From: an uncultured Clostridia bacterium
GTDB taxonomy: Bacteria; Bacillota; Clostridia; Oscillospirales; Acutalibacteraceae
Direction: 5' to 3'
NCBI GenBank assembly: GCA_947624865.1
Contig: CANQMH010000003.1
Coordinates: 1 to 51,644 of the forward strand
Length of the DNA stretch: 51,644 nt
Below the pieces are notes generated by a model. That model saw nothing but the letters and a program-made list of their open reading frames with translations. It searched no databases and was not told the origin of the DNA. Of the stretch, positions 51,296 to 51,644 are shown in pieces. Position 1 is the stretch's first letter; every line of letters starts with the position of its first letter. Made by a program: the position numbers and the translations under genes.

Positions 51296-51644
51296 TTGAG
51301 TTTTTCTTTCGATAATTTTGCAAAAGAGGGTCTGCATGAGGAATGCGGAGTTTTCGGAATATTCAGCGACGGCACAATCAATCCTGCATATGCATGCTAC
51401 AACGGACTTCTTGCTTTACAGCACAGAGGACAGGAAAGCTGCGGAATTGCCGTATCTGACGAAGGTGTAATAGATTATCATAAAAATATGGGTCTCGTAA
51501 CAGAGGTTTTCAATAACAGCATACTCGATTCATTAAACGGTCAAATGGGAATTTCCCATGTTCGTTATTCAACGGCAGGCGGCTCTGTGCTGGAAAATGC
51601 ACAGCCGCTTGTTATGCGTTATGTAAAGGGTACTCTTTCAGTTG
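51296..51644 (+). CDS. purF: Amidophosphoribosyltransferase, copy 2 (3' truncated by window end)
   Basis: Only the first 116 residues of the glutaminase domain are present. A TTG start (with GGATGG upstream) is inferred. A 16-residue propeptide precedes the catalytic Cys17 (EE|CGVFG). YNGLLALQHRGQESCGIAV and GISHVRYSTAGGS match PurF. It clearly differs from copy 1 at 22176 (for example GISHVRYSTAG against VGHVRYTSSES), so it is a paralogue rather than a recent duplicate. It follows purC after 57 nt, the order seen in many Firmicutes. Confidence 0.93.
   Translation, partial: MSFSFDNFAKEGLHEECGVFGIFSDGTINPAYACYNGLLALQHRGQESCGIAVSDEGVIDYHKNMGLVTEVFNNSILDSLNGQMGISHVRYSTAGGSVLENAQPLVMRYVKGTLSV

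Overview
The window is a low-GC (by eye about 37-38 % G+C) chromosomal segment from an endospore-forming Clostridia bacterium. Spo0A, SpoIVB, SpoIIM-like and BofA-like proteins are all encoded here. The split AICAR transformylase plus archaeal-type IMP cyclohydrolase, the DUF4364 protein and the paired TIGR03960/TIGR03936 radical-SAM genes all point to the Ruminococcaceae/Oscillospiraceae. Many promoters are near-consensus sigma-A sites with 17-bp spacers, and several genes start with TTG or GTG.

Layout. 1-7.5 kb: the end of a J-domain protein gene, a membrane protein, a large secreted SH3b/Big2/GH24 lysozyme, proC, a SpoIIM-like protein, a DUF624-like membrane protein and two tandem anchored paralogues. 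7.6-9.2 kb (minus strand): dinB and a small partner gene behind a LexA-type SOS promoter. 9.3-17.1 kb: pyrE, a RadC-family gene, uvrB, and an atypical ParE/ParC type II topoisomerase pair. 17.2-21.5 kb: secG, bofA, a DUF4364 gene (minus), an NfeD/SPFH pair and an internally duplicated CmpB-type membrane protein. 21.6-28.5 kb: a purine operon purE-purF-purM-purN-purO-purH-purD, in which the last two steps of IMP synthesis are carried by separate proteins. 28.6-30.5 kb (minus): spoIVB-spo0A, with a 0A box and a dyad-rich spo0A promoter. 30.7-34.4 kb: a CtpE-like P-type ATPase and the CCA-adding enzyme.

34.4-36.7 kb is the accessory part of the window. About 0.9 kb without a gene holds related hairpins and a perfect consensus promoter carrying two copies of a palindrome. 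It is followed by an AT-rich tyrosine recombinase gene bracketed by perfect 23-bp inverted repeats, each with the dyad structure of a recombinase core site. This may be a self-contained mobile or invertible unit. It is the most likely undescribed system in the window.

36.7-51.6 kb: malic enzyme (minus), RNase P RNA, two FAD-dependent oxidoreductases and a small-multidrug-export-family membrane protein (minus), VanZ-like and MATE genes, a one-TM protein with an M50 peptidase, a radical-SAM/DUF2344 operon, a TIGR01212-type radical-SAM gene, a membrane-anchored cohesin-like protein and tRNA-Leu(CAA) (both minus). The window ends with purC and the start of a second purF. Together the two pur loci supply eight purine-synthesis activities; purL, purQ, purS, purK and purB are not in the window.
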